Assembly (NCBI GenBank): GCA_022818135.1
Contig: JAFMSR010000006.1
Span: forward strand, 30,032,685-30,096,684
Length of the DNA: 64,000 nucleotides
From: Saxidomus purpurata
Lineage: Eukaryota > Mollusca > Bivalvia > Venerida > Veneridae
Direction: 5' to 3'
Shown one piece after another: positions 13,001 through 47,337 of this stretch (the stretch's first letter is position 1; each line of letters starts with the position of its first letter). Under the pieces are notes generated by a model. That model saw only the letters and a program-made list of their open reading frames with translations, was not told the DNA's origin and ran no database searches. A program made the translations under genes and the position numbers.

Positions 13001-16000
13001 CTGATGTAGCTTCAAAAACAAGACAAATAACGCTTGGTGACTTAATAAAATTTAAACGTTAGCTTGAAATCAAATTGGTGATTACTGAGATATGAGCTAA
13101 ACATACGTATGTATTTAATTCATTAACGAGTTATATGACTTGAATGTTTTAAATCCCTGGAGGTTTTAAGGAAGTTTCAAATCAATCCAATCACATGATA
13201 CTGACATAGGATTGTGATACTGAATATTGCTTGCATGTAAACTTTTGCTAACATTTCTACATTGTAAGATTAATGACGGCCATAAGTTAATCACATTGTA
13301 ACTTGATTATCTGAAATCCTAAAGAGTTTAATGAACTATATGTATCACTGGTTGATGAGATATCTTCATGATAGTAGCTTACATGTAAAACTTTAACCAA
13401 AAAGTCTAAGTCCAACCATGGTTGTAATTGGATTTAATTTGGCCAAGATTTATCTTACATACTTGATTTTCTCATGCCCTTGATGAGATAAATAAAATTT
13501 TAAATAAAACCTGATTATAATATTTGTTCGTATATTCTTTCTTCAGTATTGCGCCGGTAAAGTATAATTCATATATTACATCAAAGATTAAAACATCATG
13601 TATTTTAACTCTTTATATTACACATGTAATGGGGTTGGGAGTCAATATACGTTTCCGTACAAACCATTTGTTTTGAAAACTAAGTTTCAATGAGAGCACA
13701 AAGGCAAAAGCTTCAATCACTTGTTTAAATCAGTAAAGAAATTTGAATTGAAATCTCTTTACATTAGCACATTAGCACTTGCATATTCAATACACCCTAT
13801 TATATTTTATTTCTGCGGTCATAATAAGGATTTGTTTTCCAATCTATATTTAGTTATGCACAATGACCTCTCAATTTACGTTATATTTTGGGTATATTCC
13901 AACTCTTAAGCGAGGCGGCTGATTGATTTAAATGGTTTAAATGGATTATATGAAATTTAAAACGCTTGACAACGTTTGGTAGACACTATGAATCTACTTT
14001 CATGGATTTTAATCTTGGGACTTCCTTTCGGGTAACTTTGTTTTGTGCATTTAAAGCTGTCACCCATAGATTATTATGAAAATTAAAAATTTCTTTAAAA
14101 TTATATCTTTAATCATAGAATGTAAATGTTTATGCTAAATTCATCAATTCAAGTGAAAAACAGACTTTCCATTCGAGAAAATATATTTAAAAGTTTGGCG
14201 GGTTTCTACACTATATGGTTCTATTATGAATTTAAAAGCGTTTGCAATGTTTTATAGTTGGTAGTACAGAAATACACAGGAAAAAAACTCATCCATAATT
14301 CCAGCATTGTATCAATATGTTTGCATGCAAAACATTTAATGTAACAATTAAGATTTCATAACATAGTTTCGAACCACGCAATTCACGCAATACATTTGTC
14401 CTTAAGTACAAATGTATAATACGAGGTTAATTTAATATCGAAGTGCGCTTCAATGTTTTGTTTTATCATGCAAATAAAACAATAAAACAACTTTAATGAA
14501 ACAATGTAGAAGACAAACCAGGCTGAACAATAAGAAAACTATATAACTAAATATCTTTCGATGAACACAGCCGGTACAAGATTGATATTTTATAATGTGA
14601 ATACGATTGAACAAATTTGAATTCAGTGTCAAAATATGTTTCAAGAATGATCAATACCCAGACAAGTGTCTACAAAGTTGTTTTTATAAATTGTTTAGAT
14701 GTACGAAAGAATAGCATATCGACCAACTCATTTTTTTATGTTGTATAACAAAACAGAACAGGTTATTCTCACGTTCGCTCCGGATATAATGCTTCTTTAT
14801 CTTTTTAGAGTTTGTTCCGTAAATGTTGATCGATTTGTATTATCTCAAATGTTTTTTAGTTAGTCATATTGAAATCAAACAAAAACAGTTACTGTAATCA
14901 TTATGGTACATGTATTGTGTATAAGTCCAATATTAAACTTCAAAAGTTATTTTTTAACTAAAATATCCGTATTAAGTTCAATATGTAAAATATGATAGCC
15001 CTTAAATTCAATGACTTAAATGCTATTAGTATTGAGTGTTTTACTAAACTTTATTATAACATATATCGACCCTCTTTATATATGTTCTAAATTTTCTTGA
15101 CTTACCAAGACATGCCTGTTTTATGTATAAGTCATCAATTTCTTAAGACTAAATGATTTGTTGATGTATAAAATAAGGGAATATAGAAGATATTTTTGCT
15201 AGTGTATTGTGTTGTTTTTTTTGTAGAATGTATGTTGAGTTTTAATGTGTTGCAATTCGTGATAGTTTTGTCAGCAAATATAATTTCATTAATAAGCTTT
15301 TAGATCATAACAAAAATATATGACATGTTGTACTAAAGTAATGAGTTGAATATATATCCTGCGAAACTAAAAGTGACAGAAAAAAACATAGATATATATC
15401 TTCAACACTTTTAACTTTCTCTATATTTGCGTTTATATACATTTCAGCACAAATAAATCATAATTATTTACCATGTAATTCGGAACTTTGTATCTTCGTT
15501 CTTAGATAGACCGTTAAATGAGGTGAAATTTATTTATAGACTCAAAATAGAAAAAAATATTTTTAATGAACTTAATTTATATATAATAAAAGGGGTCAAT
15601 ATACGTTTCCGTATGTCAACTATTGGGTGACATGCATTCTTAAGTCCGTTTCAAATTAAGTTAATTTTACGTGCATTTCAAAAGAGTTTGTATTCGCTAA
15701 AAAAGAAATGTGACATATAATAATCCCGAAAATAATTAAGCAGTACATGTAATATAAAAGAAAAGTATTGATGCAAAGCAACAAAGATGAGGCAAAATGG
15801 CTTTCAATGAGAACAATAATAATACCAGGTACTACATAAATGGTATTGCGTGAGAATTTGCTTCATAAAAAACGTCCTTTTCCCCCGCTGTAATGTAACA
15901 TTTCTTTATAAAGGAAACAATTAACATACTGTGACCCCTTTACTATTTGTTCGGAAAAACCACTATCACGTCATTAATGCGTTAAAATATTCGGTTTACA

Positions 16001-16811
16001 CTGTAAAGTTACAGTAACAACACATTTAGTTCTTAAAATCCTCCAACTAATGAGCCTGCTCAAAGTATCGTGATGTTTAATTTTTATTTTATATTACGCA
16101 CATGTTGATATTGGTTTAATAAAAAGCAGAACCTTTTTTCAGCTAGAGTTCAACGCCAAAGACATCTTTTTAGAAACTGACAAAACGATCGCTCCTTCCA
16201 TCTCAAATCAATAATTTTGTGAAATGCTTTTTGAATAAGCTAACTAAATGATTTTATAGATTTAAGAATAGGATTTGAACAACGCTTTCAAATAATTCCG
16301 AATAAATAGTTCATTGGCAATCATGCATGGCATTTTTATGTAGTTAACTGTTTCTTAACCTTAATATGTTATATATTTTGTTAGTTGCAAATATGTTTTA
16401 AAAAAGTAAATATTATCTGTTCTAACGCTCACTGTGTTAAAATGCAAAAGAAAAATCTAATTTTGGGTCCCAATGCACATTATTTAGCCGTCGCACATTC
16501 AAATGCTATTGAACGTGGCTCCACCTTTGCTGAACAACAGTCCGTTGAGATATTGAAATGGGACACTTATTTCTTTCTTTGTGATAAGCAATCGTAAATA
16601 GTTTAACGATTATATTTGATTGCACAAAATTGCTGACAACCAATATCGCTATCAAGTTCAGATATCTTTGTTTAAATGTATGATCGATAGGCGTTTCATT
16701 AGTTAATAATAGTAGCACTGCATATCATCGATCTAAAAATGTAACGAACTACTCGGTGTTATAAGTAGTATAAAGATCAGACAAAACCTGATCAAATATT
16801 AAACTATTATT
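7069..16811. other. Long AT-rich interval without recognisable genes
   Basis: Short frames (up to 82 codons) are scattered on both strands, but none has a domain, conserved motif or coding texture. It holds a 17-A run at 7369-7385, the CpG-rich repeat at 11.9 kb, a CTCGTTAACTCGAAATG-type repeat at 11.03-11.15 kb and the phrase GTCAATATACGTTTCCGTA at both 13,640 and 15,595. Otherwise I see nothing in it. Confidence 0.6.
11880..11992. repeat. CGTG-rich degenerate repeat
   Basis: Imperfect units such as TATCGTGTATG, CTTGCAGCGTA, ATCGTGCGTGT (twice in tandem) and TACATCGTGCG make a CpG-rich island in otherwise AT-rich DNA. The 70-codon frame over it is not a credible gene. Confidence 0.6.
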
Positions 16812-17955
16812 GAACAAGAGGGCCAAGGTGGCCCTATATCGCTCACCTTGGTACAAGTCCACTTGCCTAGTGGAAGATCACTAGATAATGTTATATACCA
16901 AATAGGTTTTCCTATATACGCCTATGTAAAACAAGTGACACCCGCCCCCACGGGCAAGGTCAATTTTGACCCCAGGGGCATAATTTGAACAAACTTTGAA
17001 GAGGTCTACTAGGCAATGCTACATGCCAAATATCTAAGCTCTAGGCCTTGTGGTTTCAGAGAAAAAGATTTTTAAACTTTTCCAATATAAACCTATGTTA
17101 AACTAAGTGACCCCCGTGCGGGGTCAATCTTGACCCGGGGGTTTGAACAATCTTGGTAAAGGTCTACTAGCCAATGCTACATGCCAAATATCTAAGCTCT
17201 AGGCCTTGTGGTTTCAGAGAAGAAGATTTTTAAAGTTTTTCCTAAATATGCCTATGCAAAACTAAGTGACCCCCCGTGCGGGGTCAATTTTGATCCAAGG
17301 GTCATAATTTGAACAATCTTGGAAGAGGTCCACTAGCCAATGCTACATGCTAAATATCTTAGCTCTAGGCCGTGTGGTTTCAGAGAAGAAGATTTTTAAA
17401 GTTTTTCCTATATAAGCCTTTGCAAAACTAAGTGACCACCCCCGCGGGGTCAATTTTGACCCGGGGGTCATAATCTGAACAATCTTGGTAGAGATCCACT
17501 AGACAATGCTACATGCCAAATATCTTAGCTCTAGGCCTTGTGGTTTCAGAGATGAAGATTTTTAAAGTTTTTCCTATATATGCCTATGCAAAAACTAAGG
17601 GCCCACCCGCGCGGGGTCAATTTTGACCCGGGGGTCATAATTTGAACAATCTTGGTAGAGGTCTACTAGACAATGCTACATGCCAAATATCTAAGCTCTA
17701 GGCCTTGTGGTTTCAGAGGAGAAGATTTTTAAAGATTTTCCTATTTGTTGCCATAGCAACCAGAGTTCTGCATGGAATGGAATTCTTTGAACAATTTTGG
17801 TAGAGCTTTATGCAAGGAATATTCCTGCATAGTTTTATCAACATTAGCCTAGAGGTTTCAGAGGAGATGTCATTTGAATCAAAATGTTGACGGACGACGG
17901 ACGAAGGACAATCATCGATCAGAACCCTGGCGTAGCCAGGTGAGCTAAAAAGCAT
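16812..17955 (+). repeat. Pearl-like repeat element with a tandem array of ~165-bp monomers
   Basis: The left end holds a hairpin (GGGCCAAGGTGGCCC) followed by TATATCGCTCACC. The body has about five monomers with starts near 16935, 17105, 17264, 17430 and 17597. Each has GGGGTCAATTTTGACCC and then AATGCTACATGCCAAATATC and GCCTTGTGGTTTCAGAGAAG. The right end has an ACGG-type microsatellite (GACGGACGACGGACGAAGGA) and CCTGGCGTAGCCAGGTGAGC, a second hairpin. GCTCACC at the left is inverted as GGTGAGC at the right. This hairpin, ACGG tract and ~160-bp core arrangement fits the pearl/Helentron-associated elements described in bivalves; family placement is inference. Confidence 0.75.
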
Positions 17956-18247
17956 GAATCAACATTGAACAAAGCAGTGTGTCGCCCGCCCGTTTCGGTT
18001 CCAACAGTGAATCAATTTTACTTACAAAAACTGTTTTGAAGTCTTTTGTTTAAGTTTTTATTTTCGTTATAAATAATCTATTGAATTATAATACTGTTGA
18101 TATGCAAATACAGTTTAAAGGAAGTATATATAATTTATTTGTGATATTAAAATAAATTAGGCATTGTTTATATTTCAAGCATATATTATTTGTACTTGTA
18201 TGATAGATACTTATGACGTTTATATGTTGACGCCAATAATTATTAAA

Positions 18248-18445
18248 GGGAGCAGTGGTGTAGAGGTTTAGGTGTCTGCCGCTCATCCCGGAGGTTGCGG
18301 GTTCGAGCCCCACCAAGGTCACGACCGTACCTCCTCATATGACACCAGTACTGGTTTTTCCAGGAAGCGGACTCGAGAGTGACTCGATAAGCTCAAAGCT
18401 TTCTTCACAATCGAGCTAGAATAAATTAGTATAAACTAATAATTA
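18248..18445 (+). repeat. tRNA-derived SINE, nearly full length
   Basis: A tRNA-like head starts GGGAGCAGTGGTGTAGAGG (A box) and carries GGTTGCGGGTTCGAGCCCCA (B box). It is followed by a body with CCAGTACTGGTTTTTCCAGG, AAGCGGACTCGAGAGTGACT and AAGCTTTCTTCACAATCGAG, and an AATAAATTAGTATAAACTAA tail. A 5'-truncated copy of the body is present at 27902-27998. The intact B box suggests RNA polymerase III transcription was its mode of spread. Confidence 0.75.
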
Positions 18446-18659
18446 TAGTATTGTCGGTTGTAAATTACCTATAATTATAATCTTGCTTTAAAACTTAAAC
18501 CTACTTACAGTGGAATATATATATACCCATACATGTACCTGTACTACTATGTCGACATTGTTTCAATAGCAGCATCAGAGAACGACCTCCAATGTATATA
18601 AGATTCACTGACCAAACGATGTATCAGAAATGAATCAGCTATGAATGTATATCCATTTC

Positions 18660-19257
18660 AGTCAAATATTGTACATTTTCGCACACCGTCTGTAAATCGT
18701 TTCTCTACCAAATTTGTTCAACAAAACTAGTTGAAATCAAGCATCTTGGGTCAAAATCGACTTTACCAGAGAGTCACTTGTTTTATAATTAGTTAAACAG
18801 ACTTCGGCAAATCGTTAATATTGTTCTTGTTTGAAATCATAACACCCAGGGCTTAGATATTTGGCATTGTTTAATGCTTCGTTATCTAGCCTGCTCTCTC
18901 CAATCATGGCCATGGGGTCACAGTTGACTTTTCCGGAATGTCACTTGTTTAAAATAAAATTATAAAGGGAAATTCGACTTGTCTGAAAGTGTTATCTCAC
19001 TTCACGGAGCTTATATATAGATACATGTATTTGGTGTGAAGCATTGTCTAGTGGTCCGTCATCTAGCCTGTTCAAGTCCTGACCATTGGGTAAAAATTGA
19101 TTCCGCTCGGGATGTTTGGGTGTGTAGTATAGTCTTATTGTCCTTTAACACGTTTGCTCAAGTCATGTCACCGAGATAAAAATTGACGCTGCTCAATTAC
19201 TTATATAGAACATTCTCAGTCAATATTTGCTCAATATTTTTAGTCTAAAAATAGGAC
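18660..19257 (-). repeat. Decayed monomers of the ~165-bp repeat, opposite orientation
   Basis: Degenerate copies of the 17-kb monomer are seen in reverse complement (GGGCTTAGATATTTGGCATT, GTCATCTAGCCTGTTCAAGT). They are interrupted at about 19258 by the Penelope-like element and resume at about 21060, so the retroelement inserted into, or next to, an existing array. Confidence 0.6.
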
Positions 19258-20941
19258 GTCAATTAACGCTATTCAATTTTGGTTCAAAAAGTTTATAAAA
19301 TATTGCTCTCTAGATAACCTAGCTGAAACGTTTTGGTATGAAATTTATAAAATGGATAAATATAAAACTTTGGGTCTCTTTTTAGCGCATGTATCTAAAG
19401 TTCACTTAAAGGCAATTGTCTCGTTGACGGGTCTCTTATCTGTTGTGCGTATACTGTTCTTCTGTTTCTAAGTTTGTCTCCTGTTTGACCTATATAAAAT
19501 TCATTACATCTATCGCAAACTAAAACATATAATACATTTTCTACTGTACAATCCATATTTTCCTTTGCATGAAATATTTCATTTTTCAGTTTTAAAGACG
19601 ATCATTCTATTAAATAATTGCAAAGCCCACATCTCGGTTTCTTACATTTTTTTACGGTAGGACTTGTTTGATTTTGTTTGAATTCTGAATTTATTAGAAA
19701 GTGTTTTAAATTGGGTAGTTGTCTTTTGCATTTAATGGCTTTAGTATTGTTTATCAATTTTTCCATTTTCTGATCATGTCTTAATATTTCCATGTTGGTT
19801 TTGATTATTCCAAACAATTCTCTGTTTTTTGGATTGCACGTAGAAATGTATGGTAAAATTTTGTCTTGTGACTTTTCTTTAACTTGAAGTAAGATTGTTC
19901 TAGGAATTTGTAATGCTTTCCTTATACCTGTTTTTATTACCTCTTTCGGGAATTTTCTTTTAAGTAGGGTAGTGGCAAGTTCCTTTTAGTCTAATTTGTA
20001 ATATGTTTTTGTCTGATACAATTGTACAGATTCTCCTTGCAAGTGAAAACGGAATATTAACTTTTGTATGTTTTGGATGACATGATTTAAAATTTAGATA
20101 TTGTTTTGAATCAGTGCTTTTATAATATATGTCGGTGGTTATTGACTCTCCGTTCTTTATCACCATTAGATCTAAAAACGGAAGTTTATATGTACTCTGT
20201 TGAATTTTGAATTTTATATCTTTATGAAGTGAGTTCAGCAAGTTTCAAAATGTAATAAATCTACGAGAGATTTTTGCCAAAATATAAAAGCAGTCATCCA
20301 AGAATCTTTTCCAGTTATCTTGAATATACTTTGAAAAATCTTCACCTTTCTGTTTTTGAATTTCAGCGTATAATTTCTCTTCTAGATAACCAAGAACAAG
20401 GGTGGCATAAGTTGGAGCAACCCTTGTTCCCATTGCGGTACCTTTTACCTCATTGTAATATTGATTATCAAATGAAAAATTATTCTTTTGTAAAATTATT
20501 TGTAGGCCTTTAAGTATAAAGCCTTTATCAAATCGATTTGTAATCAAATCTGGGTATTTGTTTAACCAAAATGAGATGGCTTCTAAACCTAATTCATGAG
20601 GAATATTTGTGTACAAACTTATCACATCAAAGAAATTAAATGTGTATTTTCTGGTACCTTCTCTGGTAAGAATTTTAAAAAATCAATATCGTCTCTTAAA
20701 TAACTTTTAACTTTCCCCAGAAAAGGTTTTAATAAAATATCAAGAAAAGAACTTAGATGACTCGTTTCGCACTGAGGTCCAGCAACTATCGGTCGAAATG
20801 TCAAATCTTCAGGATTGAGTATTTCAATATATTCAGAGTTCTTTATACTGCACATTTCCTGAATAATCTTGCTTTTATGAATTTTAGGAAGACCATAAAA
20901 TGTGCTTGATTTACTTTCAAAGTTCAGAAAGAAAATCTATC

Positions 20942-20942
<1 letters not shown>
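19258..20942 (-). mobile_element. Penelope-like retroelement, 5'-truncated, inactive (reverse transcriptase + GIY-YIG)
   Basis: Read on the minus strand from about 20925, the element shows STFYGLPKIHK, then FRPIVAGPQCETSHLSSFLD and LYTNIPHELGL. Next come KGTAMGTRVAPTYA, the catalytic box RFLDDCF (an F-L-D-D version of YxDD), LPFLDLMV and TDIYYKSTDSKQYL, then a KKCKKPRCGLC finger-like linker. A GIY-YIG endonuclease block, LYVLVCDRCNEFYIGQTG then RDPSTRQLPLS, closes the element. This is the Penelope order of RT followed by endonuclease. Lesions seen: a frameshift near 20630, TGA at 20245, a frameshift near 19975, TGA at about 19612 and TAG near 19405. The N-terminal region is missing; the element stops against the (CT)n/(TA)n tracts. 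It lies between two blocks of an older monomer repeat. Confidence 0.88.
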
Positions 20943-21055
<113 letters not shown>

Positions 21056-21730
21056 GTAGCACTGTCTAGTCGATCTCCACAAAGTTTGTTCAAGCTATAC
21101 CCTTGGCTCTACATTCCGTTATAATGTATACGGTAATATTAGAATATTAGAAACTTTAAAAATCTTCTGGTCTAAAACCACAATGTCCATATTGCCTGGT
21201 AATCCTCTACAAAACGTGTTTAGAGTATGTCCCTGGTTAAAAGTAGACACCGCTCCGGTTAAAATTTCTTTAGATATACTTTTCCATGATTGCAAGGTCC
21301 AGAGCTTTTATGTAATGTAGCATTGTCTAGTGGTCTATTCCTATAGTTTGTCTTTTTATGCGCCTGGGGTCAAAGCTGCCTTCGCTCTTATGACGAACTT
21401 TCTTGTGTATTTTAAGTACAGTGGTGAAATTAAGACCATGTGCTAAGTATTGCAAAGAAATTTCAATGCTTACCTAGGATAACCGAGATTTTGACTTTTT
21501 ATTTTACTTACTTTCAGGCTTTTGAAGATACAGCATCGAAATCTGGACAATGTGTACTGTCTTATATAGGAAAATCTTCAAACGCATTTTCTCTAAGACC
21601 ACAAGGCCCAGATCTAAGATATTTGGCACGAAACATTGCCTAGTGGTCCTGTACCAATCTTGTTCAAATCATATCTGTTGGGTCCAAGTTGGCCCGGTCT
21701 CGGGGTTGTTTGACCTACTGACAAACTTTG
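21056..21730 (-). repeat. Decayed monomers of the ~165-bp repeat, continuing beyond the retroelement
   Basis: Several units contain the reverse complement of the monomer motifs, such as CCACAAGGCCCAGATCTAAG, ATATTTGGCACGAAACATTG and TAGTGGTC. Short open frames within them (for example 21440-21643) are repeat-derived and not genes. Confidence 0.6.
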
Positions 21731-22422
21731 TTGTTTCTTAGCTCATCTGAGCACATCAGGTCAGTAAGAGAAAAGTTATTGAAGTCTGCATTTGGTTTGT
21801 GACAAAGTTTGACCGTTGGGGTGTCCGTGTCCTATGGAAACAATTCGAGTTTAAGCAAATTGTTTTTTCTCGCACCTTTTCTAATATTAATATTGAATTA
21901 GGTGATTTGCCTCTAAAATCTCACGGTGAAGCTAATGCACCATTATTATCCCTCATTTTGCGATAATTTCTTAATGTTGACCTTCTTTTGAGAGTTCAAA
22001 GTTACCATGCATATATTCTACAGCTTTCACTTCTATGTCAGAAAGTGCCATTATACTAGTTAATGGCGCTGTGGACACGGAAACTGACTTTGGCGCATAA
22101 ACACACTTCTTATTCCGTGTTCTGTAAAGCTCTGGATTGTCGTTTCAATGTTTGTTTTGGAGAGAATTTATTATAAATCAATATAATATAGTAATACAAA
22201 TAAAATCACTAAAAAGGTCTTCTTATCAGGGTGACTCTGCAATCAATTTGTGCAAGACATTGCATATTTATATAATTACCGTGTTTAATTGGTTTACTGC
22301 AAACATCTAAGACGTATACTCAGGTCACAATCTATTTTAAAGGGAAACAGCACAAAACACAAAACATGGCATAAATGCGACTAGAAATACAATGTATATT
22401 GTCTTATGAATCTATATTTCAG

Positions 22423-43826
<21,404 letters not shown>

Positions 43827-46800
43827 GTAAGCACAAAGATTTTAGATATAAATTATAGTCGAGGAAACCAAACATGTCAGAATTAGTTTGCTTTCTGGCT
43901 ATTGTGAGAACCAGTACTGCATATTTTGTCAATTTTAGAATAAAATAACTTAACTTCTTTTCAGTTTAAGACTTGATTTAATTGCCTCACACTTTCTGAA
44001 AGCTCTGTATTAGCTGTTAGTGTTGTTGGGTTGTCTGGTGTCGATTGTCCACTGTCCACTGTCAACATTTCACGTAAAGCTCTTGTCTGAAACTACCTGT
44101 CAGATTGTAATCAAACTTTGTCTGTATAATCCTTCCATTGACCCCTAACGAATAATATATAATGGATCTGTTCAGCTACACGCAGGGGATACTGTTACAT
44201 AAAATCGAAATTTCTTTGAACAGCTTCTGTTCATAAAACAATCGTAGGAAAACCACCAAATTTGATCTGTTATACCTAATTTCAGCTCTTACAAAAAATA
44301 GATAATGATGTAGGACCGCTGCACACAGGGGCGAGTGTTACTTAAATGAAATATTCTCTTCATAAACCAGTGGTAGGAAATTCAATAAACTTGCTTTGTA
44401 ACATCCTTTTTTGACCTTTTTGTTCGGTTTATTGAACAATTCTTTTAACAGAATCTTGTCATGAACAAATGGCCAGAAATTCACCAAACTTGTTTCGTAA
44501 CATCAGCGTGTTGGCCAAATTTGCTGGTGTGAATACTAGATTTAAGCTGACCTGGAACGGGGATTTTGAAACATATTCTAGTCAGAAACTGCAAAGCATT
44601 TGTTGTGTAGCAGATCTGTCAAATATGTTCAAAGTATGCATATGGGGCAACATTGAGGGCCATATGTATAATATTGACTTGTATAAGGAACTATTTCACA
44701 CATTTTTTTGTCCATGTCGAACATGCCCGCACTGTAAACATGTGGTATGTAGAATCACTCTGTGGCTCTATACTAAGACCACCTGAGTCATAATTGGTCC
44801 AACTCTAAAGGTTCACTTGTTTTCTCTTGCCCTAAATTAGGATTTCAGTAAAAATGTTCTTGTTTACAGCCAATTAGTCCAGAGCTTAGTTATTTGTTTT
44901 GTAACTTTGCCCAGTGGTCCTCAACAAAAACTATTCAAATTATGCTCCATGAAATAATGTTTGGCCTTATCCCAGGGATGACATGTTTTACGAATACTTG
45001 AAATCTCTTTTTGTCGAAACCTGTATGGCGTAAACTTAATGCTTTTAATAATTATTTAGCATCACCTGGTTGTCTGCGTACAAGACCTTTAGCTCACCTG
45101 GTAGAAAGTGCCAGGGCGAGCCTTCAGGATCGCTTACCGTCCGTCGTACGTATGAACGTACATACGTACGTCCACCATTTCATTCAAACGACATATCCTT
45201 TTAAACCACTGAGTCAATTTCGATTACACTTGACAGGAATGTTTTTTACACAAAGCTCTACCAAAATAGTTTTATTTTATGATTAGAAAATCTTTATAAA
45301 TAATCTTCTTCTCGAAAAACGCAAGGCCCAGACCTAAGTTATTTGGTGTTGCGCACTGTCTAGTAGACCTCTATCAAGTAGAACGTGCCAGGGTGAGCCT
45401 TAAGGATCGCTTACCGTTCGTCGTAGGTATGAACGTTCGCCCGTCCACATTATCATTCAAACGACATCTCCTTTTCTCTTTCAAAAAAAGTGCATGCCAT
45501 GATTAGAAAGTCTTTATAATAATCTACTAAACGCAAGGCCCACACCTCAGTTATTTGGTGTTGGGCACTATCTAGCACACTTCAAACAAGATTGTTCAAT
45601 TTCCAATGGGGCCAAATATTTCCTCCACCCGCAATGTTTATTTATTTTATACACACATATGTAGTACATGTAAAAGATTAAATATCTTCTCATAAAAAAA
45701 AATTAAGGCCTTAAGCTTAAATGTTGTAAGTAGGGCATCTATCAAGTGTGTTAAAAACTTGACCCTGAAGTTGCGATAGGCCATGCCCCAAAAATTAATT
45801 GCTTTATACAAAATTATAAAACGAAATACTGTAAAAGTCTTCTTGTTTAATACAGTTGTACCATCATACCTCGTGTTTAGATATTTGGTATTAAGCTTTA
45901 CATAGTAAGTGTAGTCCTCTAACAGGATTGTACAAATTTACAGGTTGGGTCACAATTGGCCTCGCAATAGGCCTCATATGTTTTATACAGACATTGAAAG
46001 GAACTGCTTTAAAAATCTCCCTGTCCAAAACCATGCGGCCCAGATCATAGATATTTGCAGTATTTGGTATGTAACATTATCTAATAGCCCTCTACCAAGA
46101 TTGTCCAAATTATACCCACCGTATCAAAAATTGCAACACTCCAGGAGGGATTATACTACACTTTTACATTTATTTTAATTGCAAGGCGTAGAGCTGAAAT
46201 ATTTTGTATGTAGCATTATCTATTTTTCATCTCTCTGCGGTCAATTTGACCCCTGCCTTTTGTCCTACCTTTTAATTTTCAGCACTACTGAGCGATTTTT
46301 ACCAAACTATATGCCGTGGTGACTTCTCCGTCTTCCGCCCGTCTGTCCGTAAATCTTTCCTTGATTACACTCAATAGGTCAAAATTCGTTTGACTGTCAT
46401 GAAACTTGTTCAGAGCGTTGCTTGCATCCTGTAAATTATCGTTATTGTCTCGGGTGCAATTAGGTCAAATGTCAATGCCACAGTGACCCTCGACATTGTT
46501 TCCTTGATAACACCCTAAAGGTCACAATTTCCATTCAACTGCTATCAAACTTGCTCAGAAAGTTGCCGGTAACATGCAAGATTTCTAGTAGGTTAAAGAC
46601 AGATTGGCAAAGGTCAAGATAACAGTGAAACTATTTTTCCCTCAATATCTTAAGGTCTGTATGGCCATCAGTCTTCATACTGCCTCTGAAAAATAGTTTT
46701 ACCAAGTAGAAAATCCCTACTGCTTTTGGAGTCTGTGCATGAAAGTAGACCTCCGTTAGCTTTACACAATACAGGTCACAATTGTCATTTTACTTCCGTT

Positions 46801-46837
46801 AGACTTGTCTATAACGTTTCATCTAACATATAGATGA
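43827..46837. other. Repeat-rich, gene-free interval before the assembly gap
   Basis: It consists of decayed repeat monomers with recurring AATTCACCAAACTTG, TTGTTCAAATTATG and GTCACAATTG motifs. No exon continuing the EGF gene was found here. The open frame at 44469-44786 has the low-complexity look of this repeat and no domain. Confidence 0.6.
45085..45540. repeat. Two diverged direct repeats (~165 bp each, ~290 bp apart)
   Basis: Units near 45095 and 45380 share GCCAGGGYGAGCC, GGATCGCTTACCGT, TATGAACGT and CATTCAAACGACAT. Degenerate monomers of the 17-kb family in reverse orientation surround them (GCAAGGCCCAGACCTAAGTT, ATTTGGTGTTG). Short open frames here are repeat-derived. Confidence 0.6.
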
Positions 46838-47337
46838 NNNNNNNNNNNNNNNNNNNNNNNNNNNNNNNNNNNNNNNNNNNNNNNNNNNNNNNNNNNNNNN
46901 NNNNNNNNNNNNNNNNNNNNNNNNNNNNNNNNNNNNNNNNNNNNNNNNNNNNNNNNNNNNNNNNNNNNNNNNNNNNNNNNNNNNNNNNNNNNNNNNNNNN
47001 NNNNNNNNNNNNNNNNNNNNNNNNNNNNNNNNNNNNNNNNNNNNNNNNNNNNNNNNNNNNNNNNNNNNNNNNNNNNNNNNNNNNNNNNNNNNNNNNNNNN
47101 NNNNNNNNNNNNNNNNNNNNNNNNNNNNNNNNNNNNNNNNNNNNNNNNNNNNNNNNNNNNNNNNNNNNNNNNNNNNNNNNNNNNNNNNNNNNNNNNNNNN
47201 NNNNNNNNNNNNNNNNNNNNNNNNNNNNNNNNNNNNNNNNNNNNNNNNNNNNNNNNNNNNNNNNNNNNNNNNNNNNNNNNNNNNNNNNNNNNNNNNNNNN
47301 NNNNNNNNNNNNNNNNNNNNNNNNNNNNNNNNNNNNN
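46838..47337. other. Assembly gap of exactly 500 N
   Basis: A run of 500 N, a conventional scaffold gap size; the true length is unknown. A missing exon could lie here. Confidence 0.99.
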
